From Knoxdaviesia capensis (Eukaryota > Ascomycota > Sordariomycetes > Microascales > Gondwanamycetaceae): a stretch of DNA of 64,000 nucleotides. Positions 54,871 to 64,000 of the stretch are shown here, one piece after another (positions within the stretch are counted from its first letter, which is position 1; every line of letters begins with the position of its first letter). The position numbers and the translations under genes are program-made. The stretch spans positions 816,875 to 880,874 of the forward strand of contig LNGK01000012.1 of NCBI GenBank assembly GCA_001510575.1, given 5' to 3'. Under the pieces are notes generated by a model. That model made no database searches. It was given only the letters and a program-made list of their open reading frames with translations, and was not told the origin of the DNA.

Positions 54871-55731
54871 ATGCCTGCCAGCCGCCCGGTGCGCCCCGGC
54901 CTGCTTCCCCCCATCTCCGAGATCGAGCCGGGCCGGCTATACATCGGCGATACGCGCAGCGTGCTGACGCCGGCGCTGCTGGCCGCCCATGGCATCTCAG
55001 CCATCGTGTCGCTGACCGACGGCTGCTCGTCGCACCGCGAGCGCGAGTGCGCGCGCGGCCTGGTGCCGTCGGCGGCTCACATGTTCCTCGCGTGTCTAGA
55101 CTCGTCGACCCAGGACCTACTCGTGTACCTGGCCGATATCTGCGAGTTCACCGACCGGCAGATTGCGCAGCGCGCGGTGGTCGACACGGCCGAGCTGGCC
55201 GCCAGCCGCCGCGCGGAGGCGGTCGCCGCGTGCGAGTGTCGCGGCCACCACCACTTGCTCCAGCGGCTGCGGGACGCCGAGCTGTGCCGCCACTGCAGCG
55301 CGACCCACCGCTCGACATCCCAGCTGCACCCGAGCACTGCGCGGACGGGCGAGACCGCCCGGCCCGCCATGCCGGCGGTCCCCGAGACCGCGGTGCTGGC
55401 GGTGGCGCCCGCGCCCCCGCAGTCGGCGCCCGGGTGCGTGCTCGTGCACTGCAACGGCGGGCTCTCGCTGTCGGCCACCGTGGTGATTGCGTACCTGATG
55501 CGGCGCTCGCGCGCGCCGCTGCACCGCGTGCTGGACGACGTGCGGGCGCGGCGGCGGGTGAAGCCGAACGACAACTTCATCGAGCAGCTGCGCGTGTGGG
55601 AGCAGGTGCAGCACGACATCTGGCTGGATGCGCGCAACCGCGTGCCCAAGGAGCCGTACCGCGTGTATCTAGCCCGCCGGGCCGCACGGTTGCGGGATGC
55701 GCAGCGGCTCATGCATCAGATAGAATCATAG
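54871..55731 (+). CDS. Dual-specificity-phosphatase-like protein with altered P-loop
   Basis: Intronless, 286 residues, starting at the first ATG. The fold elements of a dual-specificity phosphatase are clear: ILPG-like opening (EIEPGRLYIGD, 17-27), ITAIVSLTD-like strand (42-50), LDSSTQDLL with the general-acid candidate Asp-77, and the P-loop helix HCNGGLSLSATVVIAYLM at 193-210. The consensus P-loop is HCxxGxxRS. Cys-194 is present, but the phosphate-binding Arg is Leu-200 (codon CTG at 55468-55470). Loss of this Arg normally abolishes catalysis, so the protein may be a substrate-trapping pseudophosphatase, or the base may be an error (CTG against CGG). About 100 residues are inserted between Asp-77 and the P-loop, with Cys-121, Cys-123, His-126 to 128, Cys-139 and Cys-142, a possible metal site. 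The gene is very GC-rich. AATAAA follows at 55953. Confidence 0.85.
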   Translation: MPASRPVRPGLLPPISEIEPGRLYIGDTRSVLTPALLAAHGISAIVSLTDGCSSHRERECARGLVPSAAHMFLACLDSSTQDLLVYLADICEFTDRQIAQRAVVDTAELAASRRAEAVAACECRGHHHLLQRLRDAELCRHCSATHRSTSQLHPSTARTGETARPAMPAVPETAVLAVAPAPPQSAPGCVLVHCNGGLSLSATVVIAYLMRRSRAPLHRVLDDVRARRRVKPNDNFIEQLRVWEQVQHDIWLDARNRVPKEPYRVYLARRAARLRDAQRLMHQIES

Positions 55732-56056
55732 GCGCAGGGGGTTTTGTGAGCGTGAAGTGCAGGCGAGGTGTGGGTTGTTTGAAACCCTCATGGGCGGCGT
55801 TATTTTGGCTGTTTGTTTGTTTTTTCAAGGTGGTGACGAAGTTATGAGATCACGGACACATGTACATAGGCACTCTCTCTCGGTGGTAGAGAGTAGATAG
55901 ATCTCAAGCGTTCAGTGTATATTATGCATGGTAAATCAAGGCCATTTCGTGCAATAAAAGGGTGCATCTCCGGATCTGAATGGTGATCTTAACATTAGGC
56001 GGCATCAAAGCAATCAAAGCAAAACTCCTCCGGAAGCCAAACAAGGATGCCAGCGC
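55732..56056. other. Short convergent intergenic region
   Basis: 3' flanks of the phosphatase-like gene (+) and the PPxY gene (-), 325 nt. The AATAAA at 55953-55958 fits polyadenylation of the plus-strand transcript. Confidence 0.6.
55953..55958 (+). terminator. Polyadenylation signal AATAAA
   Basis: Canonical hexamer about 220 nt after the stop of the phosphatase-like gene, on its strand. Confidence 0.45.
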
Positions 56057-57184
56057 CTACGAGTCCTCCCATTCGTGGGTCATCACCGACAGCCCCGAGG
56101 CCACCGCCATGATTGCCCACCGCTCGCCCAGCAGGCCGGTGGCTCCGGTGCCGACGAATATGAAGCGACCGCCGTGGGTGCCCCACGAGCTCAGCGACAC
56201 CCACGCGGCCACGACCTCAAAGCCGTCGGACGACGTCTCGCCGCCGCGCACAAACTCTGCGCCGCCGATGTTCATCGACGCCGCGGCGGGCGGCGGTACG
56301 TTGGCGCAGCGCAGCAGCTTCCAGCCCTGGCGGCGCTCGCCCAGCGACTCGATCAGCGGGCCCATCGACGCGCGCCACTCGTAGCGCTCGCGCGGCCCCT
56401 GGCCGTGCGGGCCGACTTCGATTTCGAACGAGTAGCGGTAGTTGCGCAGCGCGACTGTGATCTGCAGGATGTGCTCCATCACCATAGCCTGCATCGGCGC
56501 CTGGGACGAGCTGCCGGCCGACGGGCCCGCCGTGGTGGTGCCGGGCCCGGCGGTTGCGGCGGCCCGGTCGGCGGCCTTCAGCCGGTCCTTCTCGCTCATC
56601 GGCGCTTTGCCAGATGCCACGGGCGACACCAGCGAGGGGCCCGGGTTGAGGGTTGAGACCGGGGCGACGTAGCCGGCGGGCGGCGGGGGCGGGGGCGGCA
56701 GGTGCACGGTGGTGGAGTATGAGGACATACTGTGGAAGAAGATATTGGCCAGCGGGGCAGCCAGATCAGACGGGCCGGAGAAGAGCACCAGATCGGGGTT
56801 AGATGTCAGGCCGGAGTGGCGGGCGCACACGTAAAAGCGGTTGGTTTCGTTGGTGTTGCGGGTCTCGCCGATCGAGTACCTGCGCTTCCACGTGTGCGGG
56901 CGCACGTAGAACGAGGTGGGGAATTGTCGCGGGATGATGGAGGTCTGGAAGTAGGCTGGGCCGCTCCCCGGGATGCGGGGCGACGGCGCGGGGGGGTGGT
57001 TGGAGGGCCCTGGGACGGGGCCGGTCGTCGGGGGTAGGAAGGCCGGGGGAGGGTCGTCGGCAGCAGCCACCCCTGCGGCCGGAGCTACAGCGCCGGGCCC
57101 GGGGGTGACGACCGAATCGTACGAGGGGGGAAGCTCCTCGGCCGGGGCAGCCCCGCCGGCATTGGGCTTTGGTTGTGATTCCAT
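56057..57184 (-). CDS. PPxY-motif protein of unknown function
   Basis: Intronless, 375 residues. I do not recognise the family with certainty. The N-terminal 80 residues are Pro/Ala-rich with a PPSY motif at 19-22, the type bound by WW domains of Rsp5/Nedd4 ubiquitin ligases and their adaptors. Two strand-rich parts follow, about 80-165 and 235-375, separated by a poly-Pro run (163-169) and an Ala/Ser-rich linker. The second part has the sequence ERYEWRAS...GWKLLRC, the third GGRFIFVG...GERWAIMAV, ending in a hydrophobic helix. This order is reminiscent of the tubby/LURP-one-like beta-barrel with a central helix, a membrane-lipid-binding fold, but that is inference. The ATG at 57184 is favoured because MESQPKPN leads into the disordered region; another ATG lies seven codons upstream. 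Very GC-rich. Confidence 0.75.
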   Translation of the reverse strand: MESQPKPNAGGAAPAEELPPSYDSVVTPGPGAVAPAAGVAAADDPPPAFLPPTTGPVPGPSNHPPAPSPRIPGSGPAYFQTSIIPRQFPTSFYVRPHTWKRRYSIGETRNTNETNRFYVCARHSGLTSNPDLVLFSGPSDLAAPLANIFFHSMSSYSTTVHLPPPPPPPAGYVAPVSTLNPGPSLVSPVASGKAPMSEKDRLKAADRAAATAGPGTTTAGPSAGSSSQAPMQAMVMEHILQITVALRNYRYSFEIEVGPHGQGPRERYEWRASMGPLIESLGERRQGWKLLRCANVPPPAAASMNIGGAEFVRGGETSSDGFEVVAAWVSLSSWGTHGGRFIFVGTGATGLLGERWAIMAVASGLSVMTHEWEDS

Positions 57185-58242
57185 TGTAGGTATGATGTGA
57201 GACAATGGAGAGGCACAATTGTCAACTGGGGCAATACTGGGGTCTCGGGAAATACAAGATCAGGTTTGAACGAGGGGAAATGCTTGTTCTTGTATTGCTT
57301 GGTCTGTGGGGGACACGAATTTCTCGAGAGACAAAAGAATACAAACAAGCACGCGCGTTCCGGGATTAATCACTGTTTACCCCAAGCTTTAAATCTGCGC
57401 AATTGAGGTAGCATCGGGCTGCTTCGCCACAGGAATTCCTGGATTCCGCCTCCATGTCCGCCCATTCGAAAAATGGATAGTTATGGTTAGGGTTAGCTAA
57501 CACCGGCCAATTTCCATTGATGCTGTCATAGTTGCAACTATTCACGCCTAGGTCTAGTCCAACATTGAAGCGGTCTCGACATGTGTTTAATGCCATTAAT
57601 GATCAGTATAACTAGAAAAGTCCCTCGATGATTCGCATGAGTTGTCACCAGCCCTAGTTAGCAGACAAGCACCTCCTGTCAACCACCAAGACATAAATAC
57701 CCGTAGGCCAGGGTAATAGCTAAATGAAGAAACAAAAAGCAATTTTGCTTCCAGTATCCTTGCCGCCCAGGTTCAGTGGGGAATCCCAGCCCCGACCGCA
57801 AGCCACAAGCCAGTTTGAGGCCCGTTGTGGCTCTGGCGACACAGAGTCGATGCGCGTTGGTAAATGGTGACTGTTGGTGGCAAGTTGGCAACGACAACTT
57901 CAGGGCAGACATACCGTACATGGTCAGAGAAGCCTGATGCAACTGTGACATTGCATTTCATATTGCACCCAAACGGATGAATCACTTGCCCACGCCCTCG
58001 CTAGTTTCCCATGCATGCAGAGTCATGTTACCCATGTGTAAGATCAGCTTTTTTGTTATTTCTGCGTTGTTAATGTGAGGAACTGCTTGATATCTCTAGA
58101 AGCCTTTGACTTTCGAAAAGTTAGTCTAGAGAGATCCGCTCGTCGTGCCAGCCGAAGAATGCAAGACCCGGCCAATGTCGTCAACAAGCGGTCACACACC
58201 CGAAGCCTAAAGACTGCAACCCTTGGTAACCCTTAGTAACCC
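57185..58242. other. Intergenic region upstream of PPxY gene
   Basis: Promoter of the PPxY gene and 3' flank of the acetyltransferase gene. Teloboxes at 57489 and 58217-58246 are the only notable items. Confidence 0.6.
57489..57494. promoter_or_regulatory. Telobox upstream of the PPxY gene
   Basis: AGGGTT within GGTTAGGGTTAG, about 305 nt before the start codon, a spacing similar to that at RSA4 and at the FAR1-domain gene. Confidence 0.4.
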
Positions 58243-58246
58243 TTAG
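58217..58246. repeat. Decamer tandem repeat (AACCCTTAGT-type) at gene end
   Basis: Three consecutive 10-nt units, CAACCCTTGG, TAACCCTTAG and TAACCCTTAG on the plus strand. The stop codon TAA of the minus-strand acetyltransferase gene (58245-58243) lies inside the repeat. Each unit contains the AACCCT telobox core. Confidence 0.75.
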
Positions 58247-59382
58247 CACCAAGTATAGAAGTCGTTGTGCCTCCATGTTGTCTCGATTGTGCGACCTCCG
58301 GACCACCGCAGGCTGGGGATGCTCGTGCTTTCGCGCTCTACAAGCTCAACCTGGACTGCACCGTCCGCGCCAGCCACCTTGTGCGCTGCCTGTGACACCG
58401 CCGGAGTTGGGTTCCACGCGTAGACGACGGGTAGATCGCTGGCGCGGGCTTCGGCCACCGCAGCTGCCAGCAAGCTTTCGATGACGGCCGGATCGTCCGC
58501 TCGGGGTCCTGCAAATCGCAGAATCTTGAGTTTGCAGTCGCGCACGTCGTGTTCCCAGTACACCCAGGCGTCGTCGCCATCGGCGGTGGCCGCGCCGAAG
58601 TGCGTAGGTGTCCAGCCGTCGCGGAGAGCGCTGGCAAGAAAGACATCCCGTGCGAAGTGCCAGTCAATCTGTGCGGGGGTTGGGAGAAACGCCACATTAT
58701 GCGATGGGGAGGCATCGGCCGTATCGCTGGCGGTCGTTGCAAGAGCGGTGAACTCGGCGCGAATGCCGGCGGTATCAACCCCGCTCAGGTGCACAGCATC
58801 CGCACGAGAAAGAAACCGGACGCGCGTCGGAGCCACAGCCTCAACGCCAGACGGCACAGCAGCCTCTGACGATGGGAGAACTGTCAAGGCAATATGCCGG
58901 GCGTCAAACACTCGCCAGCCGAGCCGGGCGTAGTAGTCCCGGCCAATATCGCTGTACAGCGTCGAAAACTCCGCGCCGTCGGTATCCATGAACTTCTGGA
59001 GCTCACACATCATGTGTCTCGCCATGCCCTGGCTGCGGTAGGCAGGGTTTGTGTACACCGAAGCAATGCCGTAGGTCGGCACCTCGCGCACGGCGCCCGA
59101 GCCGGGCACTGCCACCACGGCGGTCTTGGCGATCGACTCGCAGCTCGCGACAATGTCCTCCGGATCGCCGGCGCGGTGCAGCACCCAGTACCGGCACCCC
59201 TTCCCGGACAGCTCGGTCTGGCGCAGCGTCTCCTCGCGCTGCAGGTACGTGTCCAGCGTCATCGCGCCGGCCCAGGCCACCGCGTTGAGTCTCCATGAAA
59301 GCTCGCGCTGGCGGTCGGAAGCGGGGGCGAACACGACTTCCGGGACGGTGATTTTGCGGGCGGCGGGGGTTGAGGATGTCAT
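58243..59382 (-). CDS. GNAT acetyltransferase, LYC1-like
   Basis: Intronless, 379 residues. It resembles the fungal LYC1 group (lysine N6-acetyltransferase of Yarrowia lipolytica, first step of lysine use). The N-terminal half holds the GNAT core with the acetyl-CoA pyrophosphate-binding motif YRSQGMARHMM (about residues 113-123) after the GIASVYTNP strand and before the DIGRDYYARLGW strand-helix. The C-terminal half (about 200-379) is the second, GNAT-like lobe found in this group, with AQIDWHFARD and WEHD. Likely cytosolic. The start at 59382 gives the compact MTSSTPAARK N-terminus; an in-frame ATG 39 codons upstream is possible. The stop codon sits in a telobox-containing tandem repeat. 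Substrate lysine is inferred from the family; other amines are possible. Confidence 0.85.
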   Translation of the reverse strand: MTSSTPAARKITVPEVVFAPASDRQRELSWRLNAVAWAGAMTLDTYLQREETLRQTELSGKGCRYWVLHRAGDPEDIVASCESIAKTAVVAVPGSGAVREVPTYGIASVYTNPAYRSQGMARHMMCELQKFMDTDGAEFSTLYSDIGRDYYARLGWRVFDARHIALTVLPSSEAAVPSGVEAVAPTRVRFLSRADAVHLSGVDTAGIRAEFTALATTASDTADASPSHNVAFLPTPAQIDWHFARDVFLASALRDGWTPTHFGAATADGDDAWVYWEHDVRDCKLKILRFAGPRADDPAVIESLLAAAVAEARASDLPVVYAWNPTPAVSQAAHKVAGADGAVQVELVERESTSIPSLRWSGGRTIETTWRHNDFYTWC

Positions 59383-59619
59383 TTTGGGTGTCGCTTCTCT
59401 GGGGAAATTGCGATGTGAGGGGACGGATTTGTGTTGCAGTATTGGTCTTTTTAGTAGAGCGAAGGTGTGGTTGAGATACTGGAGAGTATCGATTGGCATG
59501 ACTCAATCGACTCCCAGTTTCTTGATATCGTTTGCCCGGCTTTGGGTTTGTAGTGGGGCTGGAGACGCACTTCATCGATCATTCACCCAACGTCAATTGC
59601 CAACTCAGCAGCGCCGACC

Positions 59620-60132
59620 ATGAATCATTCGGCAGAAAGCCTCAAGGGCGACACGTTTGCATCTGACGATATCCATTCAATGTCGTTAAATTTGGCCTTG
59701 GCCACCAAGGAAGAGCTCCCCATGACAGTCAATTTAGCGGACCTAGGGAAAGCTCCAGAAGGATTCCAGCCTGTATTTAGTGCCGGGATAGCTATGGACA
59801 CCTTCCCGGAACTCTCGCCGATATCAACTGAAGATATCAAGATCCCGCCCAAATATTCCCATCGGAAAGCAACACTTCTCCTGGGGCCACCGGACCCGAA
59901 AAGTGTAATTAAAGACATGATCAACTCAAAACACCCTTCCCCCTTGATGGTGCTATCTTTTCCCTTCTCGCAGCATTCATTTCAGGGCTTGCTCAGCCGT
60001 GTCTTTTTTCCTCAAGTCAATCCCTTCACACCTTCACAGTTCCACTTGATACGATGGAGCTTTATGGAGACAGTAGGGAGCTGTTTAAGTTCGGGGGCTG
60101 GAAATAGGAACAACTTTAATATAGGCATTTAG
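59620..60132 (+). CDS. Doubtful small ORF, hypothetical
   Basis: A 170-codon frame with an ATG in good context, starting 238 nt from the divergent acetyltransferase gene. The first ~105 residues are of mixed, protein-like composition (KEELPMTVNLADLGKAPEGF; PPDPKSVIKDMINSK), while the rest is Ser/Phe-rich and looks like random translation. It could be the surviving first exon of a decayed gene, or a gene whose next exon I cannot define. No family is recognised. The telobox pair at 60178-60193 follows its stop. Confidence 0.3.
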   Translation: MNHSAESLKGDTFASDDIHSMSLNLALATKEELPMTVNLADLGKAPEGFQPVFSAGIAMDTFPELSPISTEDIKIPPKYSHRKATLLLGPPDPKSVIKDMINSKHPSPLMVLSFPFSQHSFQGLLSRVFFPQVNPFTPSQFHLIRWSFMETVGSCLSSGAGNRNNFNIGI

Positions 60133-63100
60133 GGAAGAGCTACCTCGTTCGCTTGTTGTCGGAAGAACGTCTGTTCGTTAGGGTTAGGGTTGGTGTGACT
60201 GCTGGCGGTCATATGTCCATGCCAGCTCTGGTGATAGGACACCTGGCTTGGAGGTTGGCGTTCACCCTTATGTCCATGACACTCACTAGTATCAACCTAG
60301 CCCAAGTTACCGAGAATGCGTCTATTTACATGCGTGCTGCACACGATAATCACTGGACATCTCACAGAGCGTAAAGTTGGTATATGACGGATACCACACG
60401 ACGAGGGACGTCTTTACTCATGTATATCAACATCGAGACTTGGACATTACAGATACAATGGAAATAGCGGGATTGTTGACAGAAGCCAAGCTTTCCGTCG
60501 CTTCTGTCCGGTGCTATTCATCTCGGCCATCAAGGATTCTCGTACTTGGAGGGTGCACTGACGAGGTCCCCGGAACTCGCCAAACTAAGACCGCAATACA
60601 AAAGTTAGGTTGGGGCAGCAAAGAAAACATCAACAACAGAACACGCATAAATGTGCAGGGCAACTAGAAGATGCCAGAACAGAGGCCAAGAACCCAAATT
60701 TCCAGTTGGCGTAGCTCCCTCCATTCCAGCAAAAGGAGGGAGCTCAGAACAGGTTATGCACGAGGAAAGCTCAGAAGACGCCGCGATTATTTTCTTTCTT
60801 CACGGCACTCTTGTGCAATTTCACTCTTTGAGACACAGAAAACAAAAACAAATCACACTCAGAGAAGGCCCTGTTGGTATACATCCCGCCAGGTTGTTTG
60901 CGGGTCTGGCCTGGCGCAGCTTCTGGGAACCGAGCTGGCCAGCCTCAGAGACGGGAGGTAGCTCGAACGACTGTTTCCACCCCGCAGGTCTTCCAGATCA
61001 AACGGGGGCTCGCTTGCAAGACAACCACTACAGCCAGCACTATTCGACGAACGCAAGAGATCCTTCTGGATAGGCGATCTGGAGAACATGGGCCTGAGCT
61101 TGCGTGTGCTGCGAGTGTGCACTTCGCGCGGAGAACAGACCTTGTCTGTCTGAGCAGAAGAGAATGAGAGACCAGGCTGCGCCTAGCCATTCCAGGAAGC
61201 TTTCGTGGTCGAGACCCGGCACGACCCGGCTTCTCTTCTGGTTCGATACCGGAGGGACGTCAGGCCATTTTCTGGCGACGGGCGGCGTCCATTGTTGGAT
61301 TTAGTGAGAACGGACCGGTCTAGAAGAAAAAAGGAAGCACCACAGAGCGGTTTAACCGTGGGGGGAGAGGGGGCCATGGGGATGGCTTTCGTTTCTTTTT
61401 TCACGATATTGCGGGCTGTGTTTAGTTTGGGTGAGCACTAAGAGGCCTCGAACAAAACTGGCACGGAAGATAACTGCACCTCCAACGCGTAGGGGGGGTG
61501 TGAATTATGGGCCTAGGCAAGCTGGACAGGAAAAAGGAAGCATGAACACTACCTCTGCGATACATAATAATCCCGCGCGTGAAAGGAAGTGCGAGCACCG
61601 GCTGGTATGAGCATCTGCATAGCTAGTCCTTTCGGGAATAGCTCTATCTAAGCCGAGTGGAGTGAAGAAAAAGGAAGCATAGGTACCCACAGATTTGAGT
61701 TAGTCAGTTCCCGAACCACTATGTGTGTAGACGTCCTTTCATAGAGCACTGACTCGCATATAGACGAGGATAGCTATGCAACGGGCTCTCGTACTTACAC
61801 AACGTACACAACACGGGACAAGAGCGACGAACAAGGAACCAAGAAAGCAGCAGAGCGAGACCAGAGGAACCACGCATAACAGAATGTGTTGCCTGAAATA
61901 CCGGTGGCTGAATGCACCTTGACTGCTTGATATGAGACATCCTTTTCCCTCTCTCGCTATCTTTCATGGCTTCTCCCTGTATTAGTTGTTGAACTATTTC
62001 GGGGAGCTTCTTTCTACGACTCCCTTTCCTTGGGAGTTCAGTTATGACGACAAAAACTCACCATGCCGAAAATAGGAAACGAGGAGGTCTGGAGCTTGAG
62101 ATTGGGGTTGGCGTGTGTAAGAGCGAGGCCGGTGAGTGAAAAGGGGTGATAACTTCGCCCCGTATGTGCTTTCTTTTTTCCTCTCTTGCTCGTTTCCTTT
62201 TCTTCAATGTTTCTTTTGCTCCTCTCTGTATCGGAACACGACCACTATCCGACACACCTCAGCTTTCTTTCCCACGGAAGTGTGTACCTGGCTCATAGAA
62301 ATAACCAACACGAGGCAAGAATCGAACGACGGGCACATTAGTGTCGAGCTTCTGCTGCACGAGCGATTGAGTAGCGAAGTTCTAAGCAGACCCGTGCGTT
62401 CGGAAATGGGCCACCGGCACGGCTCAAACGGCCACGGCTCATGAAATGCTGGATGACCAACGCATGTCTTATGACTTGGGGTTGAGGTGATTTCCTTAGA
62501 GACAGACGCAGCTTTACGTCTTGGAACAGAAGGCGAGGAGAGAGAACTTCTTGGAAGCGGGCGAAGAGTGCTAGGCACAAGGTGTGGTATACGTGCAGAG
62601 ATGCATGATTAGTGTATTAGCGAGGGGCGAGTGTGGAGGTCGGGGATTGACAAGTCTGACAGGCTTTCAATGCAGGGCTGGGGAGACACCCTCCGTAGGA
62701 GAGCGGAATATTCGACACACATGAAGAAGATGGCCTCTCGACCGGATCGGGCTCTGGTGCATGCAAATTTCGCACAGAAGCCGCAGGGCGGATAGCAAAC
62801 GGGATATGGAGATGCCTCTGCGCACAGAGGTAGACAGAACAGTTGGGATAGAACAGAGACGGGAGATGAGGGCATCGCTCTTCTGACTCTAAGCTCTCGC
62901 GCTGCTGACCGCTAGAACTCCCAAAAAAAGCAGCTTCTATTCCCCCCCTCCCCCCCTTCCCTGCTTTCATCTAGACACGCAAGGGAGAGCCGGTGACTGA
63001 ACCCCTGGAAATTACCGGACATCTCTCTATGTATACCGGAACGAGACAGTCTGAGCCTTGATGCCCTGAGGACCTGACGTTTGTTTATGCCCTTGTTTAC

Positions 63101-64000
63101 TAACATGTTGGATTCTGAAGCTACGAGTATGCTCTGCTCTCATCATTCAGTGACACTTTCATCATCCTCTTGCGTTGCTTCACGGTCAACGGCCTTGTTG
63201 TACGTTGGTATACTCCCCTGGAGACTCTCCATGCATGTATCTCCGGGGGGCTTGCCTAACTGACCACCACGCATTTCCACAATTCCCTCCACTAGTTCTA
63301 GATGTCACAGGATGAGGCTACCGAGCGTCTGTCTCTCCGTCGGTGGCTTAACCACCACAGACTGATCAGTGATACACGTTACATATGCATGTCGAGGCTG
63401 CGTAGGGCCAAGGCCTTGAAGACAAATGCGTTGATCTACGATAGACGGAGCTAGATGTGTCAGAATTAGTAGCATGGAGATCCCCTCGAGCGTGGGATTC
63501 AAGGGCTCTGAATGGCTTCTATCTCACCCACGAAGCCCTCGGACCGGTTCTAGTGCCATCCGTCCACACCGGAGGCCCAGAATACCTGATCTCTCTTAAG
63601 GTTATCTCAACCTAATCTCATCTCGTTCTACTTCTATGACTTGGCCTCTCACTCAATCGAAATCGGCATTCTGACCTCATAGCAAGCCAGGCCAAGTACG
63701 AGGTCATCTCTCTCCCCCTTCTATCGCTTCACAAGCCCTTCAGCGAGACACTCACGCCGGCTGCATAAACCCACCCAGCTTTGGCGACCGATTCTACGCA
63801 CATACGAATACACCCACCCACCCCATCCCATCCCTTCTAGAGGGAGGGGGGATCCGGCAGTATTTTTTCTTCCAGGAACACACTCTGATCCTAAAGCGCG
63901 GAGAGGTCTCATAATCAGGCTTGCTCGCGTCTAGGATGTAATAAGCTGGCGTTCCTGAGAACGGTGCCTGACGGTGAGTGGTAAACATTGGGGGGGGGGG
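60133..64000. other. Right-hand region, no gene recognised
   Basis: No frame in this stretch looks like a conserved protein. It contains a telobox pair at 60178-60193, C-rich runs at about 62942-62960 and ends in G11 at 63990-64000. No transposon features were seen. Confidence 0.55.
60178..60193. promoter_or_regulatory. Tandem TTAGGG telobox
   Basis: TTAGGGTTAGGGTTGG, two and a half telomere-type units, the most telomere-like sequence of the window. It is far too short to be a telomere and lies in otherwise ordinary DNA. No gene is clearly attached to it. Confidence 0.5.

Noticed and set aside
60178..60193. Telomere or subtelomere
   Set aside because: Only two and a half TTAGGG units, no terminal array and ordinary genes on one side.
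1..64000. CRISPR array, biosynthetic gene cluster or transposon
   Set aside because: No regularly spaced repeats, no core biosynthetic enzyme and no transposase, reverse transcriptase or long terminal repeats were found.

Overview
The window is nuclear DNA of a filamentous ascomycete. The signs are short spliceosomal introns (57-99 nt in most cases, with GTAAGT/GTATGT-type donors and CTAAC-type branch points), long pyrimidine-rich leaders, no operons, and typical Pezizomycotina proteins. The family mix (Dal5/TNA1-type and maltose-type MFS carriers, Mx-like dynamin, TAP-like secreted hydrolase, GH125) is compatible with Eurotiomycetes, but the order is an inference and the species cannot be named.

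Layout. 1-6618: no gene recognised. 6619-8465 (-): RSA4/Notchless ribosome-assembly WD40 protein. 8466-22482: a 14 kb stretch without any recognisable gene. 22483-24809 (+): anion:cation symporter family (TNA1/DAL5-like) carrier with an unusually long first intron. 25608-25693 (-): intron-containing tRNA-Thr(AGT). 26322-37537: four genes in a row on the minus strand, namely MSH4, a FAR1-domain transcription factor, a dynamin-like GTPase and a D-lactate dehydrogenase-like enzyme. 39564-45039 (+): mitochondrial IDH1 and a secreted TAP-like serine hydrolase. 45749-47476 (-): maltose-type sugar permease. 51175-55731 (+): GH125 alpha-mannosidase and a dual-specificity-phosphatase-like protein. 56057-59382 (-): PPxY-motif protein of unknown function and a LYC1-like acetyltransferase. 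59620-60132 (+): doubtful small ORF. 60133-64000: nothing recognised.

I assembled 13 protein genes with exon boundaries that keep frame, one tRNA and one doubtful ORF. The genes are mostly unrelated housekeeping and nutrient genes: ribosome biogenesis, meiotic recombination, membrane remodelling, TCA cycle, organic-acid metabolism, nutrient uptake, glycan and peptide degradation. They do not form a metabolic cluster, and I see no mobile element, CRISPR array or secondary-metabolite cluster.

The most interesting signals are: a phosphatase-like protein whose P-loop keeps the catalytic Cys but has Leu where the invariant Arg should be, and which carries a Cys/His-rich insert; telobox (AGGGTT/AACCCT) motifs at several promoters or gene ends, including a perfect inverted repeat before IDH1 and a decamer tandem repeat that contains the stop codon of the acetyltransferase; a recurrent CTGTACAG palindrome in the 14 kb gene-free stretch; and a dynamin with a proline-rich tail.
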